64,000 nt of DNA. Source: Sistotremastrum niveocremeum HHB9708. Taxonomy: Eukaryota > Basidiomycota > Agaricomycetes > Sistotremastrales > Sistotremastraceae. This document shows, in pieces, positions 59,055-64,000 of this stretch (position 1 is its first letter; each line of letters opens with the position of its first letter). The DNA is taken from NCBI GenBank assembly GCA_001630475.1, contig KV419412.1:81832-145831 (forward strand), written 5' to 3'. A program made the position numbers and the translations under genes. The notes beneath the pieces were generated by a model. It worked only from the letters and a program-made list of their open reading frames with translations, was not told where the DNA came from and searched no databases.

Positions 59055-61212
59055 CCCGTGACGACTTTGAATGCCAGAGATGACCAGGACTGTAGTCAAG
59101 AATAGAGAGGCCTGATGGCCTCAAAGCGAGAGCAATATATAGCGGTCGTCAAGGCGGTGCTTGAATAAGCGCTCGGTTATGGACGTAATATAAATTTAAA
59201 TTCAGCTGTTGTGTTTACCGACTCGACTGACTCGTTCATTGAGCTATGGAAGAGCCCTCATATCATGGATTTGGACTATTTACGAATGTCTCGAATATAT
59301 AGCGAGGTGCGGTGTAACATCCGCCCTATTATACCGAACACATCCTTACAAATCACATTATCGAGCAAGGAGGCTGTCCTGTCAGGTTTTGCTTTGGGAC
59401 GATGTCACGCCCTATTGTTACATGGACAAGATAATATGATGAGAATGATGCTATCCACAGGATATATCGAGAAAGTCACTCACCCACTAGCTTCTCCTTG
59501 GGCGCGATATCCTGTGCCATAAGTCCTCAGTGGGCCGAAACAAGAAGAGATCAGAATCCTACGATTTCCAGGCCTTTCGAATAGACAAGAGGAGATATGA
59601 TAGCGTTCTGATTGCCAAATGAGCCTTGACGGCCAAGACAGTTTTCAGACTCGAGCTTACTAGTTCTTCATAGGACGTCTTAACGCATTTGTTCATAGAC
59701 TCGATCAAGCCTTCAGCGACACTTGAGCATACAATGGTGAGCGAGCAACACTACATGTTTTGACGCCAGCTTACCTCTTGATTTGCGGGTACGAGGTAGA
59801 ATATTCTTGGATCAGAGAATGGAGGTAGCAAAGGATCAGTTGATCAGCGGTCAACAAGTGGGCCATTACAGTCGAGAGAAGAGAGGTGGCGGTGGCGAGA
59901 GATGGAAGTTACTTGGGAATGTCTGTCGAAAGGCAAGACTCATCGAGATATCTATATCGTTGAAGATCTGCCAACTTGTTACGAATCTCACTATAGCTCA
60001 GAGATGACACGAGCACAAGTCTGAGCGACGAGATGTCATTGGCTACCTGAGCCGGGCTCGAATCTGTTCAGAAGCTGCAGATCTTCCGGTGGGAAGATTA
60101 TCTCCCGAAGCTCGGGGAAATGAAAAGGCGCTCATCAGATACAATTCGGGACGATACGGAGTCATTGGATGATCAATTAAGAATCGGAAACAAGATCTGC
60201 TGTATTTCGAGCGCAAGATCTGTCAGCGACGATATAGCACGCGATACTCAGGAACAGTCGCATTCCGATTGTACAGATGCTCAAAATATTCCATCCGATA
60301 GAAGGCGCAGAAGGCTTCAAATTTGAAATAAAGAAGAAGAGCAAACAGGCAGAACAGATAAGCGATTGTGAGCGATTGTGAAGCATGCCCGAATTGCAGG
60401 ATGACAGTCCAGGAGCCTTCGATGCAAAGGGCCAGGCACAAGTCGGCAGAGATAGATACGAGGGCATTTCGCCACCGAGATACCAACATCTACAGTACAG
60501 AGATTGCCAGTGCAATACGATTGCGAGGAGTCGTGCGGAAAGATTTGTGATGTACCCATTGCCGTTGTCGCTACGCAATGCCGAAAATGACGAATGGTGA
60601 GACTAGGCCGGGCTTACAATGCAACTGGAGATCATTACTTCCAGACCACATTCCCAAGAGTACCAATGACACAAGACGGAGGCTCGGAAGCAAATACGGG
60701 ATGACGTGTCAGTGATGTCTGGCACGAGAGTCGGACCGGCTCTCTTCGAGGTCGAGCTGAGCCTGCTGCTGCGGTTATCAGAATGTCAATGGACGGTTTG
60801 TGTCGTTCCCCAGTTCGATGAACACTTCGTATCACTGGTCAGCGTTCGATGATCATGAGCAATTTGAACAAGCGTTGGAGGCGCAAATTGCTTCCGAAAC
60901 TCGAGGCCGTTCTCGCGATTTGCCGAAAACACGTGTTTCCCCGCCTGTCCTCGAAACCCAAGAGTGATGTTCTCAGAAAATCCAGAAAAATCACAGGATC
61001 AACGAACACAAAAACATATGACTGAAAAATGATCAATTATGTAAATACAGTCAAAGACAAATTTAAACAAGTGAATCAAGTTTCCGCCACTGAAATGGGA
61101 GCACATGGGACGACTCGTGTTATGATACCCGAGCGGGTGAACCCGACGCCTTTCTTTCGTCAAGACCACTCGTGCAGGTCCTCCCATCTCCCCCCTATAA
61201 CTCTCGCAAAAG
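59055..61212. other. intergenic, no supportable gene
   Basis: Frames are short. 59211-59522 and 60120-60326 look mildly protein-like but have no motif, start context or splice partners that I could confirm. The end of this stretch contains the upstream region of the C2HC gene. A 1-nt difference from the 44-kb paralog just before 61213 closes the longer N-terminal frame here. Confidence 0.4.
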
Positions 61213-63503
61213 ATGGAACGCGATTGGGATTCTTTCAGTACACTGGCCTCAGATCCGCAGTGTCGGGCATGCTCAGCGAAGCAAGCGCGCGCGCGATGTC
61301 GCTACTGCCATGCCCACATCGAACTCGGCAGTGGGGAATGGAAACTCGTACCATGGTACGATCACAAGAGAGTCTGCGGACGAGAAAAGTGAGTCTTTTC
61401 TCGTCGCATCGTCACTAAATCGTACCAACATGCAAGTTCCCTCCCGACTTTGTAGCCGCAACAACATCTACATCCACCAGACATCGTCGCCTCCGCCTCC
61501 GCACGTCACTGCGACTTCAAGAAAGTAAGCCTGCGCCACTTTCTCACATCATCCATCGGCCGTCGTCGCTGATTTGCTAACAATTCCCGATATCAGGTCG
61601 TTGCAAGATAGAACAACACCAACCGATATCAGGAACGATCTGGCACCTGTGACAGACGTCCACCCTCAGCCCACCTTACGATTGTATTCGGACGCGATAG
61701 ACACATCTCATTCGCAATCCGATGGATCGATCCTGAGCGAAAGCAGGTTGGCTAACCATCACCGTGCAGTCTATCCCCTGTTGACTAGCGATATTCTCAT
61801 GCAGGCTTGATTATGACTTTAGGGCGGGTTACCAGCGGGGAGAAAGCATTCGTGAGATCCATGGTCCGCGCGTGTAAGTCTGCAATTGTTCAAGCCGACT
61901 TTTCAGGAACTAATATCCTGCTTCTCAGTGAGCATCGACATCAGTATCCTCAACGGTCGTCAGACCCGGCGCTCACATCTACACCCAGAGTGTGCACGTC
62001 CGATCTTGGTAGGATCATATCTCCCTGCACTATTCAACGTGGCCCGAATCCTGACGACGAGATAGACAATGCAGTGTCGCCAATCCGACGCACCGAATGG
62101 GAGAGAGTATTAGGAACAACGAAAGCAACGAGCAGAGAGGGAGACGAAGGCACAACGGAAGAGGCCGATGGTTTTGCGGGATGCGCACTGTAAGTTATCA
62201 TGTTTCAGGCAAGTGAATCGTCTGAGGAACCCAATCAGAGAAAATACTTCCGATGGGCCAATCGCTGTAGACTTGGTATATCCGAGCTCCGACCCCGAAC
62301 GGCGCGATGACCCAACCACTTGGGCAATCAATTCCTTCATCAATTCTTCGAATGCAAGTATCCGGCAAAAATGTGATGTTTTGCCTGGAACATGGCAGAA
62401 TGTAGAGCGAGCGGGTGGTAGCCGGCCTACAAATGTCATTCGAACAAAATCATCCCGAATTCATCAAGTAAAATATTCGAGCTCCCAGAGCCATGACAAT
62501 ATTGTCCCCTCTAGCTTGTACGACGGTAATTCCTCATTCACTCAAGACTGTGAACAAGAGAGCATGAGAATTGAGAAAGAAATGTAAGGAGATCCTCCCG
62601 AATCAGAAGCGATATTCGGTGTCGAAGATTTCTCATGTTGACGATTAATATAGGCTTGGCGGTTGTTCGACTATGCAGGCTCCTACCTGCTCTTACCCGT
62701 CCTTCAGCGCAATACCGGGGCAGGATGTCCCGCTTGGAAAACAAAAGTAAATATTCAATCTCCTATCTAGCGGCTCAAGCTCAATACTCTTTCCATTGAC
62801 AGGACCTTTGATATGAAATATACCTACTTCGCCAAAGGCATCTCGATCAGAACGAGTGCCATATTGAGTTGGATGAATAAGGTAGAAGAAGATCCGCAAT
62901 GTCGACTATGGGATAAGAAAATCGTCGTTTGCCGATTCTGCGAAGCTCATATAGACGTACCGCCTAAGGGGAGGGCTGAAACGCGTCTAGCACTCTGGAG
63001 GCAACACAAGACGTACTGTACGGAAGACAAGTGTGTGTTCCTCGTTTCAAAGATTATCACAGATGCTGAAGATTGTCAGGAATTTCTTACCCGATGGCCC
63101 CATCGATCACGAACAACGCCTACGAAACATTATCATTCAAATACAAGAAAACAATTTAGAGGGGTGAGTTTGACAACGCTATACCGTCGAATGTTCTGGC
63201 TCGTGGCCAGCGACGGGCAGATACTGTGGATGATTTACTTACAATGCTTACCATACGATCAGGAAAGTCTTATATTCCCATGTCTCAAAATACTTCCGGA
63301 AAAGAAACGGTGGTACGCTGAGATCCAACCCTACGGGAGGCGTTATGTGGATGCTCAAGCTGGAGTTGGATCCTCAGTGTCAAAGTTGGGATCGGGAAGG
63401 TGTTTCCTGTCGTATATGTGGCTATTGTACACCTATCGACGGTACTCACCACACATTAAGGTTAAAGATGTGGGAGAACCACAAGTTGTCTTGTCATGAA
63501 TAG
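61213..63503 (+). CDS. C2HC-module protein, three modules (inverted paralog of 41.3-44.0 kb)
   Basis: A multi-exon gene starting MERDWDSFSTLASD at 61213. Module 1 fills exon 1 (61213-61388): DPQCRAC...CRYCHAHIEL...VPWYDHKRVC. Linker exons follow (NRNNIYIHQTSSPPP, SLQDRTTPTDIRNDLAP, and a 62.2-62.6 kb exon with SDPERRDDPTTWAIN and IEKEM). Module 2 (about 62850-63030) is LSWMNKVEEDPQCRLW...VVCRFCEAHIDV...LALWRQHKTYC. Module 3 (about 63340-63503) is WMLKLELDPQCQSW...VSCRICGYCTPI...MWENHKLSC, ending CHE with TAG at 63501-63503. Every linker and intron has a counterpart in the minus-strand copy. The Cys/His spacing implies metal binding by inference. No named family is recognised. Confidence 0.68.
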
Positions 63504-64000
63504 TACGTTCTCTCGATGATTTAGGGATTTGCAGTGCACCTGCCATAGAACCTATACACAACCATTCATGGTAGAAAATTTTATCAGAAGGAAACGAGTA
63601 TCAGTTCAGCGTGATCAATTGTACGTGCTGATGGTCCAGTGATGGACCTGAAAGTATCCCGTCTCCTTCGTTTCACCGCCGATTTCTCGGCTTCATTACT
63701 TGATTTATCATTTCGGGCGGCTGCAGAGCGCCTTGAGTCGCTGTTGTTGACATTTTGCATAAATCAGATAGAGAAAATGAAACTATGACTTTGCGGCGAC
63801 GAATACCAGTTCACGAATGCTAGTGACGAGCGTCTCTCGGCATTGCCGGGGTTCCTGAAAGAGCGGCTTTCGGATCCCTTTCGGATCCCTCTTCGTCAAT
63901 TTCTTGCCTCCGATTCCGATGTCGTACGAGATGGGGTCAACAACTGTATTGTCGGGCCCAGTGCTCTCTCGTCCGAACCAAGTGGGAACAGACTCGAGCC
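63504..64000. other. right edge, no gene seen
   Basis: A conserved GAATAGTACGTTCTCT context at the C2HC stop codon resembles a donor site, so a further exon beyond the stop cannot be excluded. Otherwise only short frames and a small direct repeat (CTTTCGGATCC twice, near 63870-63890) are present. Confidence 0.4.

Overview
The window looks like nuclear DNA of a mushroom-forming basidiomycete (Agaricomycetes). Genes are broken by many short introns (about 45-75 nt, GT...AG). The gene content is typical of that group: BTB/POZ paralog families, a Plavaka-type DNA transposon, a DUF6698-like gene, an AA14-like copper LPMO, an F-box gene and P-loop GTPase-like paralogs. I found no rRNA, tRNA or CRISPR. 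Exon structures were worked out by hand from splice signals, reading phase and agreement between paralogs. No searches were run, so family names come from recognised motifs.

Layout. 0-2 kb: 3' end of a gene with repeated C-x2-C...H-x3-C modules. 2.4-5.6 kb: a BTB gene convergent with a P-loop GTPase-like gene. 6.7-11.5 kb: a tandem pair of TVP38/TMEM64-like membrane protein genes. 12-12.8 kb: a zinc-finger-like protein. 13-20.5 kb: gene-poor DNA. 20.5-22.4 kb: a paralog of the GTPase-like gene. 23-26.1 kb: a DHA1-type MFS transporter divergent from a small hydrophilic protein. 28.3-29.0 kb: a small basic/acidic protein with a SAP-like segment. 29.6-35 kb: four BTB paralogs. 36.2-38.6 kb: an AA14-like LPMO. 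39-40.6 kb: mitochondrial NADP-isocitrate dehydrogenase. 41.3-44 kb and 61.2-63.5 kb: two further C2HC-module genes in opposite orientation. 45.25-46.74 kb: a tandem pair of ~100-aa proteins that both end in a CaaX box. 47.0-56.1 kb: a BTB gene cut in two by an ~8.2-kb insertion. 56.9-59.1 kb: an unresolved gene and an F-box gene.

The insertion carries a Plavaka transposase gene and a DUF6698-like gene. A 651-bp hAT-type MITE (8-bp target duplication, perfect 19-bp inverted repeats) sits in the transposase coding sequence, and a ~130-bp TA-flanked MITE sits in the second gene. This gives a readable order of events: BTB gene, then Plavaka insertion, then MITE insertions.

There is no single operon-like system. 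The window combines house-keeping genes (IDH, TVP38-like, MFS, LPMO) with fast-evolving, duplicated, fungus-specific families. The least familiar elements are the CaaX pair, whose exon lengths are conserved (92/61/45 or 51/28/71 nt), and the C2HC-module family.
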